64,000 bases of DNA from an uncultured Sphaerochaeta sp. (GCF_963666015.1 NZ_OY762555.1:1550001-1614000), one strand, 5' to 3'; shown: positions 52,566 to 62,343, counted from the first letter of the stretch. Translations and numbers: made by a program. The notes: generated by a model from the sequence alone, not told the origin.

Positions 52566-52597
52566 CCTCTCCCCTATGCTCAGAGGCAAAGTTAAAG
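52543..52597 (-). pseudogene. Dehydrogenase 3'-end fragment, copy C
   Basis: Bases 52543-52587 are identical to 43848-43892 (copy B) and encode on the minus strand the ending ASEHRGEVNKVVIG and stop. Beyond that, similarity breaks up. It overlaps the last codons of the histidine kinase and lies 12 bases from the MFS gene end, i.e. exactly at the joint between two modules. Confidence 0.8.
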
Positions 52598-52608
52598 CTT
52601 CTGGTCGC

Positions 52609-53745
52609 CTAGGATTTCACAGCTCTTCGATGAGCTATAAAGATTAACCAAAAGGCAACCAGTGAAGAGACCGAGAGGAACAAATACCCACTACCTAGTG
52701 GAGCGTTTGCAATAATAGCACTCATGAAAACAGGATATACAGCACCACCAATGCCACAAGCAGAACTGATTAACCCAGTGACACTCGCAGTTCTCTCTGG
52801 GTACATCCCTGCTGAAAGACTCATAATATAGGACCAAATCGGTCCATAACAAGCTCCTACAGCTGCACAGAGAAGCAGAGCAAATACAGGATTATTACTT
52901 GCAAAAAGGGCTATGAACACTACTGCAACTAGGATGAAGCGTACTCTCAACTGTTTGAATATATTATGTGATGACATACTGGTAATAACCCTGGAAATCG
53001 CCATAGAAGCCCAATACAGTGAAATTGCATACCCTCCCCAAGAGGAAGCAAACGCATCATAGAAGAATGATTCAGTGAAATACCCAAACCCATTTTCAAG
53101 CCCCACATAAATCATCATTGTTACAAACAATAAAACAAAAGCTTTTGAATTGAATAAAGACAAATCAAGCAACCGAGATGAAGAATAGGAAGGTACAACG
53201 GTGAACCCTCCTTCAAAGAGCAATACGATTAATGCAATCAAACTCACACCACTGCTAATCAGAAACACCAATCTCCAGTTAATTACCTGCAAGGATGTTA
53301 AAATCGGAGCAATGACCGCTCCAATGCAGAGAAACGCCTGGCTAAGATTCATATAGCGGTGTGCAGAATCAGCATATTGATCACTCAATAGTGCGGTACT
53401 CACACTCTCGCAGACACCATACCCAGAGCCTGTGAGAAAAAACCCAATCACGGTCAAAGACAGCCAAGAGGAAAGGCCTATACAACAAGTACCAAAGATA
53501 AAGATTGACATAAATACGAGCAGCACTTGTTTCTTTCCTATTCGATCAGCTACTCGGCCAAATACTACAGGCATGATGATGATTCCTAGGTATTGTGAAG
53601 AAACAAGAAACCCCCAGGAAATCTTATTGATCGAAAAATGCAATGAGAGTTCACGTAATACTGCCTGAAATCCTCCCATTTCAAAACCAAGGGAAAACAT
53701 CAATATACAGGCAAATATCACTTTCTTCTCAATCTTAAACTTCAT
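52609..53745 (-). CDS. MFS transporter (378 aa)
   Basis: Major facilitator with about twelve spans. The cytoplasmic loop motif between spans 2 and 3 is GRVADRIGKKQVLLV, a clear MFS signature A. The N-terminus FGFEMGGFQAVLRELSLHFS-like region is typical of small sugar or organic-acid permeases. Spaced 82 bases from the group II intron end, with no recognised partner gene. Substrate unknown. Confidence 0.9.
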   Translation of the reverse strand: MKFKIEKKVIFACILMFSLGFEMGGFQAVLRELSLHFSINKISWGFLVSSQYLGIIIMPVVFGRVADRIGKKQVLLVFMSIFIFGTCCIGLSSWLSLTVIGFFLTGSGYGVCESVSTALLSDQYADSAHRYMNLSQAFLCIGAVIAPILTSLQVINWRLVFLISSGVSLIALIVLLFEGGFTVVPSYSSSRLLDLSLFNSKAFVLLFVTMMIYVGLENGFGYFTESFFYDAFASSWGGYAISLYWASMAISRVITSMSSHNIFKQLRVRFILVAVVFIALFASNNPVFALLLCAAVGACYGPIWSYIMSLSAGMYPERTASVTGLISSACGIGGAVYPVFMSAIIANAPLGSGYLFLSVSSLVAFWLIFIAHRRAVKS

Positions 53746-53918
53746 ACATCGATCCTTCCCTACCCACCAAGCAACAATTCTACTTTTTTAGGAGAGTGAG
53801 CATCCTACAGCAATGTTGCAGGAATGAATCGGATAGGAGGAGCTAGGGAACACCCCCTAGCTTCCGTCCTTCCACACCACCCGGCATACGGTTCCGTACC
53901 GGGCGGTTCCGAAATTAC

Positions 53919-55354
53919 TTACATCACTCGGTGTAATTTCCCATACATATCACTGAAAAAGAGATATCCGTGTGCTCGTAGCACATCCACACTTAACCAC
54001 CGTGACACTTTCCAATATCCAGACAGGGCCCAGGTTCCTTGCCTCGCATTGGCTACACTGAGTGCTTCCTCATGTTTTACGCCCTGTTGTCTGAAAAGCC
54101 GGTATCTTGACCGTACTCTCCAATTCGCTTTGAGAATCACTGCCCGAATCTTGTGTCTAATCCATTCATCAAGCTGTAACAGTCTCTGCTTAGCGTTTGC
54201 CAGTCGGAAATAGTTCACCCATCCTCTCACAAGGTATGCAAGTCGCATCTTCCTGAATTCGTACGACCACCCGTTGTTCTTGTTCAGAATCTCTTTCAGT
54301 TTCGTTCTCAGTTTCTTCCAGCTTTGAGGATGGACTTTCAGTTTCACCTCTCCACTACTGTAGAATCCGTAGCCAAGGAATTTTATGTCGTTGGTAATTC
54401 TACGAACGACGGTCTTTTCCCTGTTCACTTTCAGCTTCAGTTTCTTCTCAAGAAATTTCGTGGTACTCTCCATCACCCTTAAGGCGGCCCTTTCACTCTT
54501 ACACAGTATCATCATATCATCCGCATACCGAACGAAACGATGACCTCGCTTTTCAAGTTCCCTGTCACTTTCGTTCAGCATGATGTTGCTCAACAGTGGT
54601 GACAACGGCCCACCCTGAGGTACTCGATGGTCGTTTCCTGTCTGATGCCATCGACCATGACTCCGCCTTTCAGGTATTTGTACAGCAGAGATATGACTCG
54701 TCCATCCTTAATCGTCTCGCTCACCAGTTGCAGTAATCTGCTCTGGGGAACGGTGTCAAAGAATTTCTCCAAGTCCATATCCACCACCCATACGTATCCT
54801 TCACGGGCATGCTCGATACACTTTTCCAATGCATCGTGTGCACTCCTTCCGGGTCTGAAACCAAAACTCGATTCACTGAATTTCGGTTCATAGATCCTTG
54901 TGAGTACCTGCACGATTGCCATCTGGATTCCCCTGTCTATGACAGTCGGAATTCCAAGGTCCCTTGTCTTGCCGTTATCTTTAGGTATTTCCACCCTCCG
55001 TACCGGCTGTGGCTTGTACGTCCCTTCCAATAGACTCTGGCGTACCATGCTGTAGTTGTTCTGGAGGTACTGAGTGAGTTCCTCAGTCTTCATCCCATCT
55101 ACCCCGCCTGCTCCTTTCTTGCCCGCAACCTTCATGAATGCTGTCCGCATATTCTGGAGACTGACAATGTGGTCCAGTGTCTTTGTCAGGAGACTCTCTT
55201 CTTCACTAGTGATCGTTGGTTGATTTCCTTCCTCTGGGTTCTTCCTCACAGACACAGACGCTGTTTTCCTACCTTCGCCTTCCGGGCTATCCTCAGAAAA
55301 CAGTCCTTCGAGTTGAAGTTGGCTGTCTTTTACGTTCTGTTTGGGTACTTCCAT
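53919..55354 (-). pseudogene. ltrA: Group II intron reverse transcriptase/maturase, frameshifted
   Basis: The N-terminal frame (from Met 55354; Met 55369 is also possible) contains RT domains 1-4, including GAGGVDGMKTEEL, RDLGIPTVIDR and VVDMDLEKFFDTV. It shifts out of frame at about 54605, just where QGGPLSPLLSNIMLNE should begin; the downstream frame carries that motif, YADD and domain X (WKVSRWLSVDVLRAHGYLFF) to a stop at 53919. One missing base before CCTCAGGG explains the split. No HNH endonuclease domain follows, as in class C enzymes. The element is probably not self-mobile now, although splicing could be supplied in trans. Confidence 0.88.
55330..55348. repeat. 19-base repeat shared with permease gene, copy 1
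   Basis: TTACGTTCTGTTTGGGTAC, inside the maturase start region; an identical copy lies at 56120-56138, exactly where the permease frame is broken. Confidence 0.75.
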
Positions 55355-55770
55355 TTTCCGGTCCTCCATTCCGGTTCAGTCCTTCCCATCTCTCCACTAG
55401 TACAAGCGATGGTACTGTGACCTCTGCTGACTTCTCTACATTCGTTGTTACTACGTCGTCATAAGCGATATTGCAGCCTCGTACGCTGTAGAGACCTCCC
55501 GAGGTAAGATGCTTATCTTTCCTCCCATGTAGCCACTGAATTTACCGCCTCAGGCTCCGTACAGTGTTGGACTTCGTTCTGTATTGCAAACTCAGCCACC
55601 TGAAACAGCCTCATATTCAGTTCGTGTTCCTTGGCTCGGGATTTTGCCTCCGGCTTCCTTCAGATTCCACCTCGCGATGAACACCCTTGCCTTCAGCTAG
55701 TGGTAGGCACTGCAACCCCCACAGAGAACTTTCACCTCCTAGATAAGCACCATGCTCGGCGCACAATGAA

Positions 55771-55799
55771 AAGCAATGAAGCGCTGGACTTCATTGCTT
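55771..55799 (-). terminator. Intrinsic terminator of ribose-type importer operon
   Basis: Perfect 11-bp stem AAGCAATGAAG and CTTCATTGCTT with a 7-base loop, 64 bases after the permease stop. On the minus strand it is followed by TTCATT and then directly by the group II intron, which has interrupted the T-tract. Confidence 0.8.
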
Positions 55800-55862
55800 C
55801 TTCGCATAATCAAGAGTTGCTACATACAGGGCATGCAAAACTTAGGCACCGATTGATCGGTA

Positions 55863-56854
55863 TTAGTCATGTCTGGAATTGGAGTCGATGAGCACGACCG
55901 CAATCAAGATGACACCCTTCACAACCCACTGCCAATAACTGTTGATACTCATTAGGATCATGATATTTGAGATTACTTGCAGGAACAGCGCTCCGATAAC
56001 TACGCCGAATATCTTTCCCCTTCCACCTGAAAGAGAAGTACCACCGAGTACGACGATTGTCATTACATCAAACAATAAGTTCTCCCCGATTCCAACATTT
56101 CCACTCAAGGTTTTTGAGGTTACGTTCTGTTTGGGTACCCAAGAGCGCCAATACAAGACAGAATTGCACTCAGTACAAATGCCAGAATCCCGACGAATTT
56201 AACGTTGATTCCCGACAGTTTACTTGCCTCAACATTGCCTCCCACAGCGTAGAAACTTCTTCCCAGTTCTGTATGCCGCGTAAAGATATGCAATGAAGTA
56301 GCTACAAGCAACAACAGTATTACCGGGAATGGAATGAATCCAATATAGCCAGCTCCTAAGAAGTTAAAGCTCTCAGGAAGTCCTGAAATAGGCAACCCCT
56401 TCGAGTATATGAAGTAGATACCCTTGATGATGTTCATCACTGTAAGAGTGGCTATGAACGAAGGCATATGCCCATACACAGTTAACGCACCATTGAGAAT
56501 ACCAACAAGGATTGCAAGGCCAAATACAATTACAAAAGCCCAAAACATAGGAATCCCTGCATTCACAACCAGGCCTGCAAAGAATATGGAAGTCATTCCA
56601 ATAATGGAAGTAATCGACATATCCATATTCGCGATCAAGACAACAAAGAATTCCCCCAAGGCAATAATTGAAATGAAGGATGCTTGCCTCAGAATATTCA
56701 TGATATTGTCAGTAGTACGGAATTTTGCTGAACTAATACTACATATGGCAAACAGGAGGATAAATAAGAAAAGAATCATCCATTCATGAAAAAAGGATTT
56801 AAAATCTCCCTTGAACTTATTATTCCTCTCTTCGACCGTTTTTACTGCATTCAT
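55863..56854 (-). pseudogene. Ribose-type ABC permease, RbsC-like, frameshifted
   Basis: Inner-membrane subunit of a CUT2 sugar importer. The upstream frame (56854-56120) holds the first six or so spans and ends [16 protein letters not shown] at a stop. A second frame continues from there with [20 protein letters not shown] and [20 protein letters not shown], the family signature, to a natural end at 55863. A single missing base near 56122 would restore a normal protein. The break falls in the 19-base repeat shared with the maturase gene. If real, the importer has no intact permease and the locus is inactive unless another permease substitutes. Confidence 0.85.
56120..56138. repeat. 19-base repeat shared with maturase gene, copy 2
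   Basis: Identical to 55330-55348, same orientation, at the frameshift of the RbsC-like permease. Confidence 0.75.
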
Positions 56855-58356
56855 TTCTCTTTTACTCCTAATAAATCATGGATGATTACTTCTTGTTTAA
56901 TATTCTCGCCTTCAACTAAATCCATCACCTGTCCCTCATACAAGACATATACCTTGTTTGAGAGACCAATAATTTCTTCAAGTTCCGGAGAAACCAAAAT
57001 TACAGCCTTGCCTGCCTTTGCAAGTTCATTGATCAAGGAATAGATCTCAAACTTGGCGCCAATATCAATACCTCTCGTTGGTTCATCCAGAAGGAAGATG
57101 TCACATTCACGTAACATCCACTTCGCAATGACAACCTTCTGCTGATTTCCTCCTGAAAGCTTACTGATCAGCTGCCGCAACGAGTAGTACCGAAGGTTCA
57201 TCTTGGCATTTATGGCCTTTGCCGCTTGATCCTCCTTCTCGTGGTCCTGAAATATCTTCCACTTCCTGAACTTGTTCATTGAAGGAAGAATGGTATTCTC
57301 TTTGATGTTGTAGAGCATGTTCAGCCCCAAGATTCGTCTCTCATCAGGAACCAGTCCAAGCCCCAATTTTATAGCCATTTTCGGATTCTTGATCCGAACA
57401 GGCTTCCCACGGACAAGGACTTCCCCTGAGACAATCTTATGGTTTCCATAGATTGCATGGATTAGTTCCGTTTTCCCAGCGCCAAGTAACCCTGAGATAC
57501 CTACAACCTCCCCTGCTTTCACTTCAAGAGAAACATCCTTGAATGCCTTGGGCGCTGTAAGATGGCGCACCTCCAACAAGGTTTCACCAAACTGTTGGTT
57601 CTTTTCTGGATAGACATTCCTCAACTCCCTACCAATAATCATCTTAACCAATTGATGCTTATTGATGTCCTTTACATATCCACTGTTGATGTACTTTCCA
57701 TCACAAAGCACTGTGTACCGATCACAACATTCAAAAATCTCATCAAGACGATGGGAAATATAAATAATTCCAATCCCTCTTGCCTTGAGCAACTCAATGA
57801 TTCTAAAAATATTCTGTATACCCTCTTCTTGGAGAACTGCTGTAAGCTCATCCAAAATCAAAACCTTCGGGTTATCGAGCATTGCCTTTGCCAACTGGAT
57901 AATCTGTTTTTCAGCAGTTCTCAGATGTTTTACTTTCACCTTGAGATCCACCTTGCATTGCAGGTAATCCAACAACTCATCTGCACGTTCCTGCAACTGC
58001 TTCCAGTCGATGACAGGGCCCTTCTTCTCATATCGTCCAATGAATATGTTCTCCAGCCCATTCATGTCTTCCATGAGCTGAAATTCCTGATGGACAATAG
58101 CTATCCCCATTTCATTCGACTTTCTGACCGAATAGGAAGGGATATGGATAGGTTCACCCTGGACAAACAGTTGTCCAGCTGTCATGTGATAATCACCAAT
58201 GATACATTTGGACAAGGTTGATTTTCCGGCCCCATTCTCTCCCACCAGCCCATGACATTCTCCGGCTAGTAAGGTGAAGTCAACCTCGTCCAAGGCCTTG
58301 ACCCCAGGAAAGACCATCGTGCATTTCTTTACTTCAACCAACTTCTCTGCATCCAT
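56851..58356 (-). CDS. Sugar ABC transporter ATPase, RbsA/MglA-like (501 aa)
   Basis: Tandem ATPase of a CUT2 importer. The first domain has [12 protein letters not shown] (Walker A) and [11 protein letters not shown] (Walker B; the usual EPT is ELT). The second has [27 protein letters not shown] and [13 protein letters not shown]. Length is normal. AATGAGGTAG precedes the start; the stop overlaps the permease start by four bases. It would energise uptake together with the RbsB-like and RbsC-like proteins. Confidence 0.94.
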   Translation of the reverse strand: MDAEKLVEVKKCTMVFPGVKALDEVDFTLLAGECHGLVGENGAGKSTLSKCIIGDYHMTAGQLFVQGEPIHIPSYSVRKSNEMGIAIVHQEFQLMEDMNGLENIFIGRYEKKGPVIDWKQLQERADELLDYLQCKVDLKVKVKHLRTAEKQIIQLAKAMLDNPKVLILDELTAVLQEEGIQNIFRIIELLKARGIGIIYISHRLDEIFECCDRYTVLCDGKYINSGYVKDINKHQLVKMIIGRELRNVYPEKNQQFGETLLEVRHLTAPKAFKDVSLEVKAGEVVGISGLLGAGKTELIHAIYGNHKIVSGEVLVRGKPVRIKNPKMAIKLGLGLVPDERRILGLNMLYNIKENTILPSMNKFRKWKIFQDHEKEDQAAKAINAKMNLRYYSLRQLISKLSGGNQQKVVIAKWMLRECDIFLLDEPTRGIDIGAKFEIYSLINELAKAGKAVILVSPELEEIIGLSNKVYVLYEGQVMDLVEGENIKQEVIIHDLLGVKEK

Positions 58357-58371
58357 TCATCTACCTCATTT

Positions 58372-60447
58372 TTATAACCAAAGCCAACCGAGGGCTTCGA
58401 TACCAGAACAAATAATGTCATTGTCTGGGTCTTCTGGATGCCTGATGTTGTGTATCAATCGTTTAATCTCATGATAGGGGAACATACAGCTTTTAACGCC
58501 GGTTTCACTCACAGGATTCACATCAAAGAACATCTCCTTTGCGATGGCAAAGTCCCTCTCATTGAACAAGAGGATTTCATCAAGAAGAGCATCCTTCTTC
58601 ACTGGGTCTTGTTCTTCTTCATATGCAAGAGAAGCCAGGACCATGTCATAGATCACTGCATTTCTTCTCTCAGCATTGATAAGCTTACTGAAATGGGGAG
58701 CCCAGCATTGTAGCCGTGGATTCTCATTGCAGGCACAGTAAAGCTCCTTGAGTATTGCTAGAATCTCAGGATGCCTCTCCTTGGCTTCCATGATTGCAGG
58801 AATATCGCTCCTCTGGATCTTGTTCTTCTGGAATGGGAATGCAGTGGTGTAGAACGGCATCTGACTCTCGTGGATGGTAAGCATGTTTTTCATCACATAG
58901 AACACCTTCTCTCCAAGGGAACCAAAATGCAGCTGACAAGCACGCTTGAAGAATGTTTCGGGTTCCATTTTTGAGCCCCACCCATAATTACCATGGGCGA
59001 ATTCATGGAGGAACAGGCCATACCATTCAAACATGAATCCATTGATTCCGTGAACACCCATTTCAATACTTCCAATATGTTGGGCAATATCAGTCTCAAT
59101 GACCTGTTCATTTGCTTCATCTTCATAGCGAATCAGATTAGAGGCAAAAGTCCGGTAGAGTCTTCCCATGGTAGAAGTAATTGAATTAGCTTCAGTGTCC
59201 CTTCCCCAGATATGCTCTTTCCCAAAGGCATGGACCCATTTGGGGAACTCCGTTTCGGGAACATAGAGCCCCGGTGCCCAGAAGAGATTGATACCTTTGG
59301 GCATGGTGCGAACACACTCTTCCAGGAATGAAGGATCCTTCTCAAGCGGAGGTTGCCTGAAAGCCCTGATACCCAATGTTGCATCAGGGTTCACTGACTT
59401 CACCGTCTCCCAGATTCTATTCAGTAACCAAATATTTGCTTTATGCTTTGCTTCACCTGGGCTTGCGCCAGATGATCTCCAATTACTTTTACAGGATTCA
59501 CATTCACAAAACCAGAATCCTTCTTCACTCTCTTCCAACGAGAAGCCATCAAATCCCAGTTGAGCAATGTGCCGCATTGAAGAGAGAATATAGTCCACAT
59601 TCTGTTCATTGCTCAGACAGAGTGAATCAAAATCATTGAGGAATTGGCTGGATTCCGGAGGAATCATCCTAGCTTCAGGATGCTTGATGGAATACCCTCC
59701 ATTATAGGAATTCAGTCCAACATAAGCGAAGAAGGAGAATTCCATCATATGCCCATACTCGATCAGTCTATCGAGATAGGGGTTAACAATATTGGGATGC
59801 GTATACTTGATTTGCAACCATGCATTGTTCTCAGCATTCCATATCTTGAGAGGAACATCTCTCAGCACTGTCTCCGGGTACTGCTCGAATTCAAACGGCC
59901 AGTATCCGTACATGACCATGTTGAACTGGTTGATCTTGTTATCGAGGCTGATGTTCAGGAACTCAACCCACTTATCATAGTCCCAGAGTTGTGAATCAAA
60001 GCCTATTCTTCCATACCCGGCATACCAGGAAAATGTAGGAGCTACCGCCCTGACCGCTACTGATGGCCAATCTACAATCTCGCAACAAGGTAGTATGTAT
60101 CCGTTAGTTTTTTCCTGCAGAAGCATCTTTATAGTGGTGAGTCCATTGATATACCCAGCGCTATGCTCATAACGCAATGTAACGTGATCTTCTGTAACCA
60201 CCAGAGCATATCCTTGATCTCTGAACAACTCTTCGTTTTCGACTCCAAGCAAATCCAAGGACGCGACCAAATCAATCTGCAGGGAGTCCGCAGTGATATC
60301 ACCAAGAATACCTGGATAATTCCAAAAACGGTTTTTTGCAATTTCCAGTAACCGAGCATCATCAGTACCAATATGTATTGTTGTAAAAAGTGTTGAGAAA
60401 CCCTCGGTATCAATCAGACGTTTGGGTTCCGGTAATACAGTAATCAT
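58372..60447 (-). CDS. Glycoside hydrolase-like protein, GH20-type N-domain plus TIM barrel (691 aa)
   Basis: Residues 1-125 resemble the alpha/beta N-terminal domain found before GH20 and GH67 catalytic barrels (YALVVTEDHVTLRYEHSAGYINGLTTIKMLLQ). A barrel follows, with GFDGFSLEESEEGFWFCECESC, reminiscent of the acidic CxC segment of alpha-glucuronidase-like and DUF4838 proteins, and a helical C-terminal region. No signal peptide, so cytoplasmic. It lies between the binding protein (behind a hairpin) and the ATPase gene. Likely hydrolyses the imported glycoside; family and substrate remain open. Confidence 0.75.
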   Translation of the reverse strand: MITVLPEPKRLIDTEGFSTLFTTIHIGTDDARLLEIAKNRFWNYPGILGDITADSLQIDLVASLDLLGVENEELFRDQGYALVVTEDHVTLRYEHSAGYINGLTTIKMLLQEKTNGYILPCCEIVDWPSVAVRAVAPTFSWYAGYGRIGFDSQLWDYDKWVEFLNISLDNKINQFNMVMYGYWPFEFEQYPETVLRDVPLKIWNAENNAWLQIKYTHPNIVNPYLDRLIEYGHMMEFSFFAYVGLNSYNGGYSIKHPEARMIPPESSQFLNDFDSLCLSNEQNVDYILSSMRHIAQLGFDGFSLEESEEGFWFCECESCKSNWRSSGASPGEAKHKANIWLLNRIWETVKSVNPDATLGIRAFRQPPLEKDPSFLEECVRTMPKGINLFWAPGLYVPETEFPKWVHAFGKEHIWGRDTEANSITSTMGRLYRTFASNLIRYEDEANEQVIETDIAQHIGSIEMGVHGINGFMFEWYGLFLHEFAHGNYGWGSKMEPETFFKRACQLHFGSLGEKVFYVMKNMLTIHESQMPFYTTAFPFQKNKIQRSDIPAIMEAKERHPEILAILKELYCACNENPRLQCWAPHFSKLINAERRNAVIYDMVLASLAYEEEQDPVKKDALLDEILLFNERDFAIAKEMFFDVNPVSETGVKSCMFPYHEIKRLIHNIRHPEDPDNDIICSGIEALGWLWL

Positions 60448-60482
60448 GTTGTACCTTTCTTAACGTGTTATGGTTCTTACAT

Positions 60483-60513
60483 AATTGGGCAGAAGAAAAC
60501 CCTCTGCCCAATT
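60483..60513 (-). terminator. Stem-loop after RbsB-like gene
   Basis: Perfect 11-bp arms AATTGGGCAGA and TCTGCCCAATT with a 9-base loop, 14 bases after the binding-protein stop. A short T-rich run follows on the minus strand only weakly, so partial read-through into the glycosidase gene is expected. Confidence 0.65.
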
Positions 60514-60526
60514 CTACTAAACGATT

Positions 60527-61528
60527 CTAGAGCCAGGACCAGTTCTGCCAATCGTACTTAGCAACATTCGCTGGGGTAATAGCTTCCGGTTTTGGAAGAT
60601 CCCAAACTTTCTCCAAGGTCTTCTTCTCAACAAGTGCCTGATACATTGCCTCTGTTGCCTGATACCCAAGGTCTACTGGGTTCTGGAGAACTTCACCAAT
60701 CCAGCTCTCATTTCCATCGGTAATATAGCTGAGAACATCCTTGTCCCCTGCAATTCCAATGAATTTGATCTCTCGTCGGTTGGCGGCCTTAGCAGCATTA
60801 TATGCTCCCACTACCTCAGCATCGTTGTGTCCACTGACCACATCAATAACAGGTTCTCTCTGCAAGACATTTTCCATGAGGCTCTGGGCTGAGTCTCTTG
60901 AACCTGCACCAACATCACCTTCTTCAATAATCCTTGCCTTCGGGAATGAAGCCAATACTACATCCCTAAAACCTTCATACCTGTCAAGCGAAACTTGGCC
61001 AGAGGTAGGTCTGCTGATAAACAGACACACAGGATTCTGTTTGTTCAAGGTCTTGAGATACTCAACAGCAACTTTTCCTGCTGTTTCTCCGAGCATCCTC
61101 ATGTCGTGACCAACAAAAGTCTCCCATACAATATCACTCTCTTTCTGAGGATTCTGAGCATAGTCACCAATAACAAAGGGAATTCCTTTCGCCACATACT
61201 GCTTCATGGTCGGAATTGCTGAGGACGCATCAGCAGGGAACAAAATGATACCTTTTGCGCCACCGGTGACTAGTGCCTCAATATTGTTCAGCATGGTGGA
61301 TACATCAGAACGAGAATCCTCAAACTGGAAAGTAAAGTTTGCTTCTGGGTTATCTTTTGCCCACTGCTCACAACCATCAATTACCCCGAGGTACCATGTA
61401 TAAGCAGACAATTCCATGATGCTTACACCGATTTTTGTTTGATCATCAGCCCCTTCTGGTGCACCTTGGGCGAAAACCATTGTGCTCGCCAAAACGAGAA
61501 CCAGTAATGTAACAACTCCTTTTTTCAT
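60527..61528 (-). CDS. Sugar ABC transporter binding protein, RbsB-like (333 aa)
   Basis: Periplasmic-binding-protein (Peripla_BP_4) receptor of the CUT2 importer. Signal peptide MKKGVVTLLVLVLASTMVFA is followed by QGAPEG. IGVSIMELSAYTWYLGVIDG and FPADASSAIPTMKQYVAKGIP are typical, as is VDVVSGHNDAEVVGAYNAAK. The frame opens at 61621, but Met at 61528 has AAGGAGAG upstream and begins the signal peptide. A TGTATACA operator-like site lies 44 bases upstream. Ligand unknown, presumably a mono- or disaccharide. Confidence 0.94.
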   Translation of the reverse strand: MKKGVVTLLVLVLASTMVFAQGAPEGADDQTKIGVSIMELSAYTWYLGVIDGCEQWAKDNPEANFTFQFEDSRSDVSTMLNNIEALVTGGAKGIILFPADASSAIPTMKQYVAKGIPFVIGDYAQNPQKESDIVWETFVGHDMRMLGETAGKVAVEYLKTLNKQNPVCLFISRPTSGQVSLDRYEGFRDVVLASFPKARIIEEGDVGAGSRDSAQSLMENVLQREPVIDVVSGHNDAEVVGAYNAAKAANRREIKFIGIAGDKDVLSYITDGNESWIGEVLQNPVDLGYQATEAMYQALVEKKTLEKVWDLPKPEAITPANVAKYDWQNWSWL

Positions 61529-61571
61529 ATTGCTCTCCTTTTTTTCCTGTTTCCAGGATATTGATCCTATA

Positions 61572-61579
61572 TGTATACA
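61572..61579. promoter_or_regulatory. Putative GntR operator, TGTATACA site 3
   Basis: TGTATACA, the same palindrome as at the divergent GntR/transketolase promoters, in the 68-base gap between the creatininase and RbsB-like genes. Confidence 0.45.
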
Positions 61580-61596
61580 ACATATAATTTTCATAT

Positions 61597-62334
61597 TCAG
61601 ACTATGGTCTCTCGTAACCAATCAAGCACACAGGAAACCATATGACCTCCGAGCTCTGTGCTTGCTTCAACAGCATTTTGCGCAAACCACTCGGTATTCC
61701 TCTCGCACAAGGAGAGGTCTACGTTCTCAGGGTATGTGCCCATCATTAGGGAGGTTTCCCATTTTCCGGCATGGTCAAAGCCTCCACATGCATGCTGTGC
61801 TTCTTTACCGATCAACGGCATTACTTTTATATAGGAGAATGGGTCATCTCTAGAACCAAGATTCTCATAGTAATCCTGGAAGCTATTACTCCCCCACCAA
61901 CCTCTTCCTCTTGTCTCTTCCATATATTCCATGATTACTTTCTTTGCAGCCTTATGGCAGGAGATGGTCATCGGCATCAGAGCATCTTCCTCTGTCTGGT
62001 GGTGTACCATGAGGTAGATATTTTTGTTTCCACCATAGATGAGTGATTTCAACACAGCATAGAGATATTGGGTGTGAGCATCTTCATCAACATGGATTGT
62101 CCCGGTTTCAGGACCCCCAACAGCATACGAGGCAACCCCGTACCAAATCGGTGGCATTACAACGATTTCCCTCTCTTTCTCCAATTCTCTTAAGCACCCA
62201 TTAATCACCATCGTGTCTGTACCACAGGACGCATGATGCGCATGGTATTCAATAGTTCCGATGGGGATGATGAAGGGAACATTCCGTTTCTTGGCATCCT
62301 CAATCTGGTCGAAAAACATATCAATCAATTGCAT
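61597..62334 (-). CDS. Creatininase-family amidohydrolase (245 aa)
   Basis: Metal-dependent hydrolase fold. The metal ligands lie in PIGTIEYHAHHASCGTDTM (Glu, His, Asp), then YLMVHHQTEEDALM and GGFDHAGKWETSLMM. Length is usual for the family, whose members act on cyclic amides, formamides or sugar-derived lactam or lactone-like substrates. AGGAGGAAAGA precedes the start. It sits between the ASRT-like and RbsB-like genes of one operon, so a role in processing the imported sugar is likely but unspecified. Confidence 0.9.
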   Translation of the reverse strand: MQLIDMFFDQIEDAKKRNVPFIIPIGTIEYHAHHASCGTDTMVINGCLRELEKEREIVVMPPIWYGVASYAVGGPETGTIHVDEDAHTQYLYAVLKSLIYGGNKNIYLMVHHQTEEDALMPMTISCHKAAKKVIMEYMEETRGRGWWGSNSFQDYYENLGSRDDPFSYIKVMPLIGKEAQHACGGFDHAGKWETSLMMGTYPENVDLSLCERNTEWFAQNAVEASTELGGHMVSCVLDWLRETIV

Positions 62335-62343
62335 TCTTTCCTC

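Larger units (their letters stand above)
53828..55764 (-). mobile_element. Group II intron with frameshifted maturase
   Basis: On the minus strand the 5' end is GTGCGCCGAGCATGG at 55764, a classic GUGYG boundary, followed by about 400 bases of domain I including GGTGAAAGTTC and GCTGAAGGCAAGGGTG. Behind the reverse-transcriptase ORF, bases 53915-53830 fold as domain V (ACCGTATGCCGGGTGG) and domain VI (AGCTAGGGGG...CCCTAGCT), ending near CCGAT at 53828. The insertion lies six bases after the stem of an intrinsic terminator, the habit of class C introns. The 3' boundary is uncertain by a few bases. Confidence 0.85.

Noticed and set aside
57562..58221. 219-residue plus-strand open frame
   Set aside because: Antisense to the RbsA-like ATPase with intact Walker motifs; a shadow.
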